The notes beneath the pieces are model-generated. The model did not search any database. It had not been told where the DNA came from and worked only from the letters and a program-made list of their open reading frames with translations. Of a stretch of 64,000 nucleotides of DNA, positions 43,334 through 51,287 are shown in pieces (within the stretch, counting starts at the first letter, position 1; each line of letters begins with the position of its first letter). The DNA comes from Mucilaginibacter aquariorum (GTDB taxonomy: Bacteria > Bacteroidota > Bacteroidia > Sphingobacteriales > Sphingobacteriaceae): NCBI RefSeq assembly GCF_024498135.1, contig NZ_JANHOH010000001.1, positions 1,116,001-1,180,000 of the forward strand, given 5' to 3'. A program made the translations under genes and the position numbers.

Positions 43334-43967
43334 AACACTCAGGCGCTATGGGGTTATGGCATTAGCCATCATCCTGCTTCCGGCCGCGCAGGCACATGCG
43401 CAAAGCACGGAACTACAGCAATTATTGCTGAATATCGAAAAACTGACCCAGTTCAAAGCGATCCTGTCCGATATGAAAAAGGGTTACCAGATCTACCAGC
43501 AGGGCTATGGTACTATTTCCAATCTGTCGAAAGGGAATTTTAACCTGCATAACATTTACCTGACCGGTTTAATGGCGGTTAATCCCGCGGTCCGGAATAA
43601 CCCCAGGATCGGCCAGATCATTAACCAGCAAAACGATATCATCAATGAATACAAACGGTATGCTAACCTGTTCCGGCAAAGCGGTTCATTCAGCCCAAAC
43701 GAACTCAACTATATGACCAATGTCTATAGCCAGTTGGTCAAACAGAGCAATGCCAATATAGATGACCTGGCCAGTGTCACGACCGCCGGGCAACTACGGA
43801 TGTCGGATAATGACCGGTTAAGGGCCATCGACCGCATTTATACCGGCAGTACGGATCAACTGCAATTCCTGCGCTTTTTTAACCGGCAGGCGATGATGCT
43901 GAGTTTGCAGCGTAGTAAAGACCTGCATGACACCCAGACGCTCAAGCAGCTGTATGGCATAAACTAA
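43320..43967 (+). CDS. TraI-like exported protein, paralogue 3
   Basis: The 215-residue protein has a signal peptide (to AHAQ) and KGYQIYQQGYGTISNLSKGNF, matching KGYSIAKGGLGSIGSY of paralogue 2. The C-terminal MSDNDRLRAIDRIYTGST and RSKDLHDTQTLKQLYGI match paralogue 1. Proteins like this are sometimes auto-labelled as tellurite-resistance TerB proteins; nothing in the context supports that function. Confidence 0.72.
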   Translation: MQLIKTLRRYGVMALAIILLPAAQAHAQSTELQQLLLNIEKLTQFKAILSDMKKGYQIYQQGYGTISNLSKGNFNLHNIYLTGLMAVNPAVRNNPRIGQIINQQNDIINEYKRYANLFRQSGSFSPNELNYMTNVYSQLVKQSNANIDDLASVTTAGQLRMSDNDRLRAIDRIYTGSTDQLQFLRFFNRQAMMLSLQRSKDLHDTQTLKQLYGIN

Positions 43968-43978
43968 AAGAAATTATC

Positions 43979-45190
43979 ATGAAAAAGAAGCTATCACTAA
44001 GCGCCGTTTTGGCGCTGACGGGGATATTCATTCCCTTATTTTCCAGGGCCGACGGGCTGGCCAATGATATTCATGGGCTGCAAGGTGTATTGGATAACGT
44101 CTATTCAGAAATGCTCCCGATGTGCAGCGAGTTGATCGGAATAGCCCGCGGTATAGCCGGGTTCGGCGCGCTCTGGTATATCGCCGCCCGTGTGTGGCGG
44201 CACTTAGCCAGTGCCGAACCGGTCGACTTTTACCCATTATTAAGACCATTCGCTTTAGGCATGGCTATCCTGTTATTCCCCACGGTGGTCGCCGTGATCA
44301 ACGGCATTATGAACCCTGTCGTAACCGCAACAGGCGGCATGGTGAAGAATTCGGATGCAGCCATTGCCAAATTGCTCGCGCAAAAACAGGCGGCTATTGA
44401 AAAAACAGATACCTGGCAAATGTATGTAGGCGATGATGGTGAGGGTAGTCGTGATAAATGGTATAAATACACACACCCGGATATTGAAGGAAACAGTGAT
44501 AACGGAGAAGGTGTAGTTGAATCTATTGGCAATGACGTCAAATTCGCTATGGATAAGGCCAGCTATAAATTCCGTAACAGCGTGAAACAATGGATGTCCG
44601 AGGTCTTACAGGTCGTCTACGAAGCCGCCGCCCTTTGCATCAACACCATACGGACCTTTTACCTCATTGTTCTGGCTATCCTTGGCCCGCTGGTATTCGG
44701 CCTGTCCGTATTTGACGGTTTCCAGCATACGCTGACGACCTGGCTGGCCAAATACCTCAATGTTTTTCTATGGCTACCTGTCGCCAATATTTTCGGCAGC
44801 ATTATCGGAAAAGTACAGGAAAACATGCTAAAACTGGATATCGCCCAGGTTAACCAGGCCGGTGATACCTTCTTCAGTTCTACCGATACGGCCTACCTCA
44901 TTTTTCTATTGATCGGCATAGTCGGTTATTTCACTGTACCCGCCGTTGCCGGTTATATCATCAACCCCGGCGGCGGTAACGGCTTGCTCAATAAAGTCAC
45001 TAATCTGACGTCTATCAGCCTGAGTTCGGTAAAGTCAGGCTCATATACTGCCGGCATGGTCGCGGGAAGTCGGATTGCTGAGGGCGCTAAAAATATCGTT
45101 AATGCGCCGGGGCATATCGCTGATGGTTACCGCTCGGCGGGTTCTAATGACGTACAGTTGGAAAAACTTAATGGTAACCCAAAAAAATAA
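43979..45190 (+). CDS. traJ: Conjugative transposon protein TraJ (VirB6/TrbL-like)
   Basis: The 403-residue protein has a signal peptide and about six transmembrane segments. The early MCSELIGIARGIAGFGALWYIAARV and the later FYLIVLAILGPLVFGLSVF are characteristic of TraJ of Bacteroidota conjugative elements. It forms part of the inner-membrane channel. It is 11 bp after paralogue 3 and 5 bp before traK. Confidence 0.9.
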   Translation: MKKKLSLSAVLALTGIFIPLFSRADGLANDIHGLQGVLDNVYSEMLPMCSELIGIARGIAGFGALWYIAARVWRHLASAEPVDFYPLLRPFALGMAILLFPTVVAVINGIMNPVVTATGGMVKNSDAAIAKLLAQKQAAIEKTDTWQMYVGDDGEGSRDKWYKYTHPDIEGNSDNGEGVVESIGNDVKFAMDKASYKFRNSVKQWMSEVLQVVYEAAALCINTIRTFYLIVLAILGPLVFGLSVFDGFQHTLTTWLAKYLNVFLWLPVANIFGSIIGKVQENMLKLDIAQVNQAGDTFFSSTDTAYLIFLLIGIVGYFTVPAVAGYIINPGGGNGLLNKVTNLTSISLSSVKSGSYTAGMVAGSRIAEGAKNIVNAPGHIADGYRSAGSNDVQLEKLNGNPKK

Positions 45191-45195
45191 TCATC

Positions 45196-45816
45196 ATGTT
45201 CACACACCTCAGAAATATCGAAACCGCTTTTCAGCAGAATAAACGCATTGTCGCGTTGGTCATTTTAACAAGCGCTATTATTTCCGTAGCGGCCATCTGG
45301 TTTGCTTTTGCCGCTTACCAAAAAGCGTCTGCACAGATCTACGTGCTGGCTAACGGGAAAGTACTGGAAGCACTTGCGGCAGACCGGAAGGATAACGTGC
45401 CCGTTGAAGCGCGTGACCACATCAAAATGTTCCACCATTACTTTTTCACGCTTGATCCGGACGAAAAGGTCATTCAGGAAAATATCAGCAAAGCTTTATA
45501 TCTCGCAGACGAAAGCGCCCGCAACCAGTACAATGACCTCAAGGAAAAGAGCTATTACAATAACCTGATTTCCGGGAACATCAGCCAGACTTTAACCGTC
45601 GACAGCATTCAGCTGAACATGAACAGCTACCCCTATCCTTTTAAATGTTTTGCCACCGAAAAACTGATCCGCGCCACTTCGACCATTCATAAACTACTGG
45701 TTACCAGTGGCTATATGCGCAATGTCAGCCGTTCGGACAATAACCCCCACGGGTTCCTGATCGAACGTTGGGAAACACTGGTTAACCGCGACACCTTAAT
45801 CAATAACCGGCCATGA
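45196..45816 (+). CDS. traK: Conjugative transposon protein TraK (VirB8-like)
   Basis: The 206-residue protein has one N-terminal transmembrane helix (about residues 18-38) and a periplasmic domain with ARDHIKMFHHYFFTLDPDE. This pattern is the TraK family. Its small VirB8-like domain links inner and outer membrane parts. It overlaps traL by 4 bp. Confidence 0.92.
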   Translation: MFTHLRNIETAFQQNKRIVALVILTSAIISVAAIWFAFAAYQKASAQIYVLANGKVLEALAADRKDNVPVEARDHIKMFHHYFFTLDPDEKVIQENISKALYLADESARNQYNDLKEKSYYNNLISGNISQTLTVDSIQLNMNSYPYPFKCFATEKLIRATSTIHKLLVTSGYMRNVSRSDNNPHGFLIERWETLVNRDTLINNRP

Positions 45817-46040
45817 TACGGGAACTTGTAAACAGGTTCAGCCGCTGGTTTAATGACCTGCATGGTGACAGACCGGTCTATTTTTTTCTGGTTTTTTGTA
45901 TCACGTTCCTTTCCCTGCTTTGGCTAAGCATCCGGTTTATCCGTTTTGATACGAAAATTTATACCATCAGCGTGCCGCAGCATATCGGCAAACCGTCCGG
46001 GCCGCAATTCACAGATTCATTAACCCTTAAAAAACACTAA
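45813..46040 (+). CDS. traL: Conjugative transposon protein TraL (DUF3989-like)
   Basis: The 75-residue protein has one transmembrane helix (about residues 22-42) after a basic start (RFSRWFNDLHGDRPVYFF). Size, topology and position between traK and traM fit TraL. Role in the transfer machine is not known in detail. Confidence 0.82.
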   Translation: MIRELVNRFSRWFNDLHGDRPVYFFLVFCITFLSLLWLSIRFIRFDTKIYTISVPQHIGKPSGPQFTDSLTLKKH

Positions 46041-46041
46041 A

Positions 46042-47067
46042 ATGGAAAAGCAACGAAAGTTCCTATTGGTATTACCCTTATTGGTCATACCTTTTCTTAC
46101 GATGGCCTTCTGGGCATTGGGCGGTGGCAAAGCGGGAACCCAGCCCATAACAAACAATAAAGGTCTGGATACCGATCTTCCCGAAGCGCAGTTCAAGGAT
46201 AAAGAAAAAACCGATAAAATGGCCGTTTACCAGGCCATTCAGCATGATTCAGCACAGGATGGCGTAAGCCCGGCCTTTTTAAAGTCGATAGGCCTTGATA
46301 ATACTCCGCCGCAAAAACTTGATCCTATAACAACTCCTGATGACCAGGCGCAAAAGATACAGGCCAAACTGGCGCAATTAAATAAACAGTTAAGCCAGCC
46401 GCAGCAAATTCACCAGCAGTCCGCCGGCTATGAACAACCGGAGCCACAGCAAATAAAGCAGCTCAAAAAAATGATGCGCGATATAGATGACAGCAATAAT
46501 GCGCCGGATCCGGAAATGCAGCAACTGAACAGCATGCTGGATAAGATACAGGCGATCCAGAACCCGGCATCCGTGCAGCCCAAAACGGACGTAACAGAAC
46601 CGGCCAAACCGTTCCGGGCGATACCCGCAATAATTGACGGCAAACAAAAAGTCGCTGACGGTGCTTCCGTCAAACTCAAACTTACCGATACAGCTACCAT
46701 CAAAAACCAATTGTTACCAAAAGGCCAGGAAATCTATGGTTCCTGCCAGATCACTAACCAGCGGCTGCTGCTGACCATTCAAAATATTCGCCTTGAAAAG
46801 CAGATCATCCCGGTCAGCCTGACGGTTTTCAGTCTGGACGGTATGCCCGGCATACCGGCACCAGAAGCCGAACTTTCCGGTGCTGCCGGCGCCGGCGCAG
46901 ATAATGCTATTCAAAGCATGCAATTCCTGAGTATGGACCAGAGTCTCGGTGCACAAGCGGCTGCGGGGGGCGTTAATGCCGCCAAAGGTCTGTTCAGTAA
47001 AAAGATCAGGAAAATCAAAGTCAGGTTACAGGACGAGTACCCGATACTATTAAAGATTAACCAATGA
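46042..47067 (+). CDS. traM: Conjugative transposon protein TraM (VirB10-like)
   Basis: The 341-residue protein has an N-terminal transmembrane helix (LLVLPLLVIPFLTMAFWALGG), a long Gln/Pro-rich linker (about residues 50-170) and a C-terminal beta-rich domain with RAIPAIIDGKQKVADGASVKL. This is the TraM family, similar in layout to VirB10. In typical elements traN follows; here a different gene does, overlapping by 4 bp. Confidence 0.9.
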   Translation: MEKQRKFLLVLPLLVIPFLTMAFWALGGGKAGTQPITNNKGLDTDLPEAQFKDKEKTDKMAVYQAIQHDSAQDGVSPAFLKSIGLDNTPPQKLDPITTPDDQAQKIQAKLAQLNKQLSQPQQIHQQSAGYEQPEPQQIKQLKKMMRDIDDSNNAPDPEMQQLNSMLDKIQAIQNPASVQPKTDVTEPAKPFRAIPAIIDGKQKVADGASVKLKLTDTATIKNQLLPKGQEIYGSCQITNQRLLLTIQNIRLEKQIIPVSLTVFSLDGMPGIPAPEAELSGAAGAGADNAIQSMQFLSMDQSLGAQAAAGGVNAAKGLFSKKIRKIKVRLQDEYPILLKINQ

Positions 47068-48092
47068 ATGCAGCCACCAACGGCGTCCTCCTGGTTTTTA
47101 AAACCTGGGAAGATCAAAAAAAGGAAATAGAAGCGCTGCTTCCGTCCGGAGTTGTTGACGCTCAGGCGCTCCGCCGGCTGCAGTTACAACATTTTCGACA
47201 GGCAGCACTACGCCTGCGAGCAACAGCGCGGGAGGATGAGAAACCCTTTATGGCCTTACTGGCAAATCAGGTCGGTAAACTGGAACAGCAGCTTTATCCC
47301 AATGTCCTTGCCCGGCTATTCTATCGCATCAAAGACCACTTGCTTGACGGGCCCGCTTACCTCCGTCAACAGGCCCGTCAAAGAACCGTGAATATGGAAA
47401 TGCTCAAACAGCAAATGCGGGAAACCGGTCTTGGTTCTGTCGCCCGTAAACTGGAAGAACACCTGGACCCGGAACTTCGGAGCGTCATTGTACCGCTGGC
47501 TTGCCAACTCGACTCTGAGAAAAGACTCACCTTCAACCTTCATTTTGAAAAGGACGCGCGTGGGGATTTCCAGTTGGATAGCCTGCATGCCGTATTAAGA
47601 TACAATGGCGTAATTAGAACAGCTCACGATTTCCGGTTGAAAGACTGGCCGGGTTTACAGACTAACCATGCCCGGAGCCTGCTGGAAGGCCGTGCGTTGA
47701 AGCAAACTTTTACTGATGCCTCCGGCCACGAGAGCCAGCGCTGGGTTGAGATCGGTCCTTATGGCGTTCAGCGTTATGCCCCGGATCACGCATTTGATGT
47801 TAAAGCGGTGGTGGAAAGCATGCCGTCAATCATGGGTAGCAAACCTGAACTTATTCGTTACCTGGAAAACGGTCAACGTGCGCCGGCCCATTGGAAAAAT
47901 GGCAAGCAATATCAAAGCATCTCAGTGCAGGCTGACCCGGCCAACCACACACTTAAATTTTTTGACGCAAGGAATAAACCGATTACACCGGCGAAACTAG
48001 ATAAGAATGCACAACAGCAGGCCATCGTGAAAAGACCGGAGTTACCTGTACACAATGTGCGGAAAGGAGTAAAAAATGGACAACACATCTAA
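47064..48092 (+). CDS. DUF3945-like conjugative-element protein, copy 1
   Basis: The 342-residue cytoplasmic protein has no signal peptide. Its C-terminal half holds HARSLLEGRALKQTF and RAPAHWKNGKQYQSISVQADP, matching the pattern in the smaller protein encoded at 48496 (YNLMEGRAVHKQL and RHQVTAMKDGKEVKLYLEANP). Proteins with this domain (DUF3945/DUF4099-type) are common in Bacteroidota mobile elements with unknown function. It takes the place where traN is expected. Confidence 0.65.
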   Translation: MNAATNGVLLVFKTWEDQKKEIEALLPSGVVDAQALRRLQLQHFRQAALRLRATAREDEKPFMALLANQVGKLEQQLYPNVLARLFYRIKDHLLDGPAYLRQQARQRTVNMEMLKQQMRETGLGSVARKLEEHLDPELRSVIVPLACQLDSEKRLTFNLHFEKDARGDFQLDSLHAVLRYNGVIRTAHDFRLKDWPGLQTNHARSLLEGRALKQTFTDASGHESQRWVEIGPYGVQRYAPDHAFDVKAVVESMPSIMGSKPELIRYLENGQRAPAHWKNGKQYQSISVQADPANHTLKFFDARNKPITPAKLDKNAQQQAIVKRPELPVHNVRKGVKNGQHI

Positions 48093-48482
48093 GGGCATGG
48101 GCATTAATTTCTATGAAATCAAAACCCAACTGCCCGACCTTGGATTTACCGAACCGCCTGTCGTCGATCAGTTACGCGAAGCCATGTTTACCGGATATGA
48201 CTGCGCCGCGCTGCGTACCGACCGGGATAAGATCCGTATCCAGATCAACCTGGATAAAAACCTTTTGGAGACTTTGAATTCGAGCATTATGACGCCATCT
48301 TATATTCCGGGGGCAAATTGCGCGATCAGGTCTTCGCCTCCGACGTGCCCTTAGGCGAAGCTATCCAACTGCTGACAAGCCGCCTTACCCGGCTGGATGT
48401 CACCGCCGATATGGCGGGTGTCCCGATGAACCGCCGGCATGTGCGCGTCAGCCTGGGCCTGAATCCGAATATTAATCAATAA
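48076..48482 (+). pseudogene. Frameshifted small conjugative-element gene, unrecognised
   Basis: The frame from the ATG at 48076 (strong GGAAAGGAG before it) reads 64 normal-looking codons to LDKNLL and then an odd tail ending at 48354. From about 48267 another frame continues in a protein-like way (DFEFEHYDAILYSGG ... VRVSLGLNPNINQ) to a stop at 48482. Restoring one base near 48267, for example an extra G after TTGG, joins them as one protein of about 135 residues. Both the mutation and the family are otherwise unknown. Confidence 0.65.
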
Positions 48483-48495
48483 ATTATATACAACT

Positions 48496-49254
48496 ATGAA
48501 CACAGAAAATTTAAGCTATCTGCAAAAGCAATTGCTGAACCTGGGGTTTGGCGAGCAGCTAAATGAAGAACTGGAAAAAAACATTAAATCCGGTAAAAAA
48601 GAATTTACCTTAACAACGGACCAGGAGTACAACAAACAAAACGTTGATTACACCCTGCACTATAAAGCAGGCGATAATAACGAAATGTATTTTTTCAATA
48701 AGTACGACGCTTCGCTAAGAGATAAAGAAATGCAGCAAACTTTTTATATCAACAAAGGCAGCAGCATCACCGCCAAGGAATCCTATAACCTGATGGAAGG
48801 ACGGGCGGTTCACAAGCAGTTAGAGAACCTCGAAGGAGAGAAATACAATGCCTGGATTATCCTGGACAAGGAAAACAAGACCGAAAACGGCAACTTTAAG
48901 CTGCGTTCGTTTTCGGAGAACTGGAACTACAAACCAGAACGCGCTATAGACAAAATGGACATTGTCGGCATTAACGACGAGGGTGCCCGCGAAAAACTGA
49001 TGAAGTCATTGGAAAAAGGCAACCGCCACCAGGTCACTGCTATGAAGGACGGCAAGGAGGTAAAGCTATACCTGGAAGCCAACCCCGCTGAACACCGCGT
49101 TAACCTCACGAACTGGAAAGGCGAGGCCCAGCAACTGGAACATTATAAAAAGCCCGAATTAAAGAATGACGTTAAAAAGGACCAGAAGCAAGCGCAGACT
49201 GCGGAGGATGCGCCTGAAAAAAAGCAACGCAAAAGCGCTAAAATGAAAGTATAG
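48496..49254 (+). CDS. DUF3945-like conjugative-element protein, copy 2
   Basis: The 252-residue highly charged protein has the same domain as the 47064 product, with a Lys-rich C-terminal tail (EKKQRKSAKMKV) that could bind nucleic acid. Short proteins of this type with KQLLNLGFG starts are frequent in Bacteroidota integrative elements. The gene is followed by a terminator region. Confidence 0.7.
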   Translation: MNTENLSYLQKQLLNLGFGEQLNEELEKNIKSGKKEFTLTTDQEYNKQNVDYTLHYKAGDNNEMYFFNKYDASLRDKEMQQTFYINKGSSITAKESYNLMEGRAVHKQLENLEGEKYNAWIILDKENKTENGNFKLRSFSENWNYKPERAIDKMDIVGINDEGAREKLMKSLEKGNRHQVTAMKDGKEVKLYLEANPAEHRVNLTNWKGEAQQLEHYKKPELKNDVKKDQKQAQTAEDAPEKKQRKSAKMKV

Positions 49255-49275
49255 TTCTATATTGCCACCATAATG

Positions 49276-49293
49276 ACCGGCCTTCTTGCCGGT
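49276..49293 (+). terminator. Short hairpin after the last tra-operon gene
   Basis: Six-base perfect arms (ACCGGC at 49276-49281 and GCCGGT at 49288-49293) flank a 6-base loop 22 bp after the stop codon. No T-run follows, so it could be an mRNA 3' end or part of a double hairpin with the one at 49317. Confidence 0.4.
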
Positions 49294-49316
49294 TAATTGT
49301 GATAAGGTTTAGGTTG

Positions 49317-49355
49317 AAAGTCCCCGGCAGCGAGTGTTGGGGACTTTTATTTTTC
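49317..49355 (+). terminator. Rho-independent terminator between tra genes and ECF locus
   Basis: Nine-base arms AAAGTCCCC (49317-49325) and GGGGACTTT (49339-49347) flank a 13-base loop, followed by TATTTTT. This separates the tra operon from the ECF sigma gene. The remaining ~145 bp before that gene shows only a possible -7-like TATTTTTG at 49470. Confidence 0.75.
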
Positions 49356-49499
49356 AACAGCTTCCTGAATAAGCCCTTCCTGCATACTGATCAGAGATCT
49401 GAAGAGTCTGCACTACTCAGTTTACAATAACTTAAACATTCCTTATCATAGCATTGCAGCATTGTTTGATATTTTTGCCATCGTTAATATGCGGTATCA

Positions 49500-50102
49500 A
49501 TGACCAAAGGGGATAAGATGATATTAGATGAGCAGCAGCTTTTACTTCGTTTGAAAAAACATGACCAGGAGGCTTTCACCGTCATCTACAATACCTATGC
49601 TAAAAAGCTGTTTCGGTACGCCGTTAAGATCATTAAATCAAGCGAAATTGCGGAAGATACCGTACATGATGTATTTGTTAAACTATGGAACGACGCGCCG
49701 TCGCTTAATATCGAATCTTCTATACAACCTTACTTATATAAAGTTACCCGTAACCATTTGCTTAACCTGATCACACGGGAGGGCGTACAGGACCGGTTCA
49801 TAAATGAAATAGTGAGCACCACTAAGGACTTTACTCAAAATACCGAAGACACACTCGTTTACCGTGAAACACTCGAGAAAACCATGCAGGCCATTGATAA
49901 GTTGCCCGCCCAGCGAAAGCTGATCTTCGAGATGAGACGTAATAATGGTATGAGTCACAGCCAGATCGCCCGTGAACTTAACATTGCCGATAGCACGGTA
50001 AATAACCAGCTAGTTAAGGCGCTCAAATATATCAAAAACCACCTGCTGGCGAACGGCGCAATAGGGGTGCTCTTAACAGCATTACTACTCCTGAAAAATT
50101 AA
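49500..50102 (+). CDS. ECF RNA polymerase sigma factor (FecI-like, RpoE family)
   Basis: The protein has sigma-70 region 2 (about residues 24-92, with DTVHDVFVKLWND) and region 4 (about 135-182, RKLIFEMRRNNGMSHSQIARELN). The ATG at 49500 gives 200 residues; the ATG at 49518, preceded by AAAGGGG at a good distance, gives 194 and fits family starts better. The FecR-type anti-sigma factor follows 71 bp later. The pair probably responds to a TonB-dependent transporter signal and drives the SusCD genes. Confidence 0.88.
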   Translation: MTKGDKMILDEQQLLLRLKKHDQEAFTVIYNTYAKKLFRYAVKIIKSSEIAEDTVHDVFVKLWNDAPSLNIESSIQPYLYKVTRNHLLNLITREGVQDRFINEIVSTTKDFTQNTEDTLVYRETLEKTMQAIDKLPAQRKLIFEMRRNNGMSHSQIARELNIADSTVNNQLVKALKYIKNHLLANGAIGVLLTALLLLKN

Positions 50103-50118
50103 TTCAATTTTTTTTTCA

Positions 50119-50156
50119 AACCGGGTAGTTATCCGGTTCCTGTAAATTGTCTTATG
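50119..50156 (+). promoter_or_regulatory. Possible ECF-dependent promoter before the anti-sigma gene
   Basis: The gap holds AACCGGGTA (50119-50127), which also pairs with CCGGTT at 50133-50138, and TGTCTTATG (50149-50156) with about 20 bp between. I recall similar GGGTA and GTCTTAT-like pieces between ECF sigma and FecR genes in related bacteria. This is a tentative match from memory. Confidence 0.3.
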
Positions 50157-50173
50157 TATGAAGCAAAGGCATA

Positions 50174-51145
50174 ATGGATCAGGAAATCATATTATTATTA
50201 AAAAAATACGTTGCCAATAGTTGCCACAGGCAGGAACTGGAGCAGGCAAGGCAAGTTCTTGCATCCGGCAATTACGAAGAAGAATGGAAGGCTGTTCTGG
50301 AACAGGAAGCTATCGATGATATGGCCGATGATTCGGCAGTTACGGATTTTGATGCCGAGCGCGTTTTTTCAAGGGTACAGTCAACTATAAAACCGGTGCG
50401 GAAGATCAATATTTCCCGATGGTCGCTTGGTATAGCGGCAAGCCTCTTGCTGGTACTTTCAGCCGGGTACCTTTTTTGGAAAAGTACTTTAGCGCCTGTA
50501 AATGACGGGCCGCTTTTGAGCCTGGTTACAACAGCCGGTCAGCAAAAAAAAATCACCCTGTCTGATGGCACCGATGTAACATTGAATTGCGGAAGCACTT
50601 TACAGTACACAGCCGCATTTACCGGCGCTAAAAGAGAAGTATATCTGAACGGTGAGGCCTTTTTTAATGTAAAGCATGATACGAAGCGTCCCTTCTTAGT
50701 ACATACCGGCCGCCTGCATGTGCAGGTACTGGGAACATCATTTAATGTAAACGCCTACCGCACGGATAAGCAGGCAGCCGTTAGTGTTGCCAGCGGCAAA
50801 GTTGGTGTTAACAACACCAAAGTGCCCCGCACTTATATGCTTTTACCCGGCGATCGTTTATCCTACAACAATGATAATACCGTCATAAAAAGTAAAATGA
50901 AAATAGAAGACATGCTGGCCTGGCAAAAAAGGACGCTTGTCTTTCAACTGGAAACTATCCGGGAGATCGCGCCCAAACTGGAACGGTATTATGGCGTGCG
51001 CATATTTATTAAGCCCAAAAGTGTTCCGTTTAAACAGGTTACGGCCAGTTTTACCCGCAGAACTTTGCCGCAGGTGTTAAATATCCTCTCGCAAACAGCC
51101 GGCTTTTCTTACACCATCAACAAAAATGAAGTACATATCAATTAA
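50174..51145 (+). CDS. FecR-family anti-sigma factor
   Basis: The 323-residue protein has a cytoplasmic N-terminal region, one transmembrane helix (about residues 78-98), a periplasmic FecR domain (LSDGTDVTLNCGSTLQY, HTGRLHVQVLGTSFNVNAY) and a C-terminal DUF4974-type part (RYYGVRIFIKPKS). It should hold the ECF sigma factor inactive until the SusC-like receptor signals. It is co-oriented with the sigma factor and with susC. Confidence 0.92.
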   Translation: MDQEIILLLKKYVANSCHRQELEQARQVLASGNYEEEWKAVLEQEAIDDMADDSAVTDFDAERVFSRVQSTIKPVRKINISRWSLGIAASLLLVLSAGYLFWKSTLAPVNDGPLLSLVTTAGQQKKITLSDGTDVTLNCGSTLQYTAAFTGAKREVYLNGEAFFNVKHDTKRPFLVHTGRLHVQVLGTSFNVNAYRTDKQAAVSVASGKVGVNNTKVPRTYMLLPGDRLSYNNDNTVIKSKMKIEDMLAWQKRTLVFQLETIREIAPKLERYYGVRIFIKPKSVPFKQVTASFTRRTLPQVLNILSQTAGFSYTINKNEVHIN

Positions 51146-51185
51146 CCCATAAGCAAGGAGGTACATACAGCATATTTTACAAAAT

Positions 51186-51211
51186 AAGCGTCCTGTTGGA
51201 GCAGGACGCTT
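51186..51211 (+). promoter_or_regulatory. Perfect hairpin in the leader of the susC-like gene
   Basis: Ten-base arms AAGCGTCCTG (51186-51195) and CAGGACGCTT (51202-51211) flank a 6-base loop in the 142-bp gap between fecR and the susC-like gene. No T-run follows, so simple termination is unlikely. It could be an attenuator, a stabilising leader, or an operator. Confidence 0.45.
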
Positions 51212-51287
51212 GGATATCAACTGAACTTGGAAATTCAATTAACAACATGCAGGCTTCAACAACCTGCGATAATTCAACACTAAAGTA

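Noticed and set aside
42704..43967. Tellurite-resistance (TerB) function for the TraI-like paralogues
   Set aside because: They have signal peptides and sit in a transfer operon; I see no ter genes or context for tellurite resistance.
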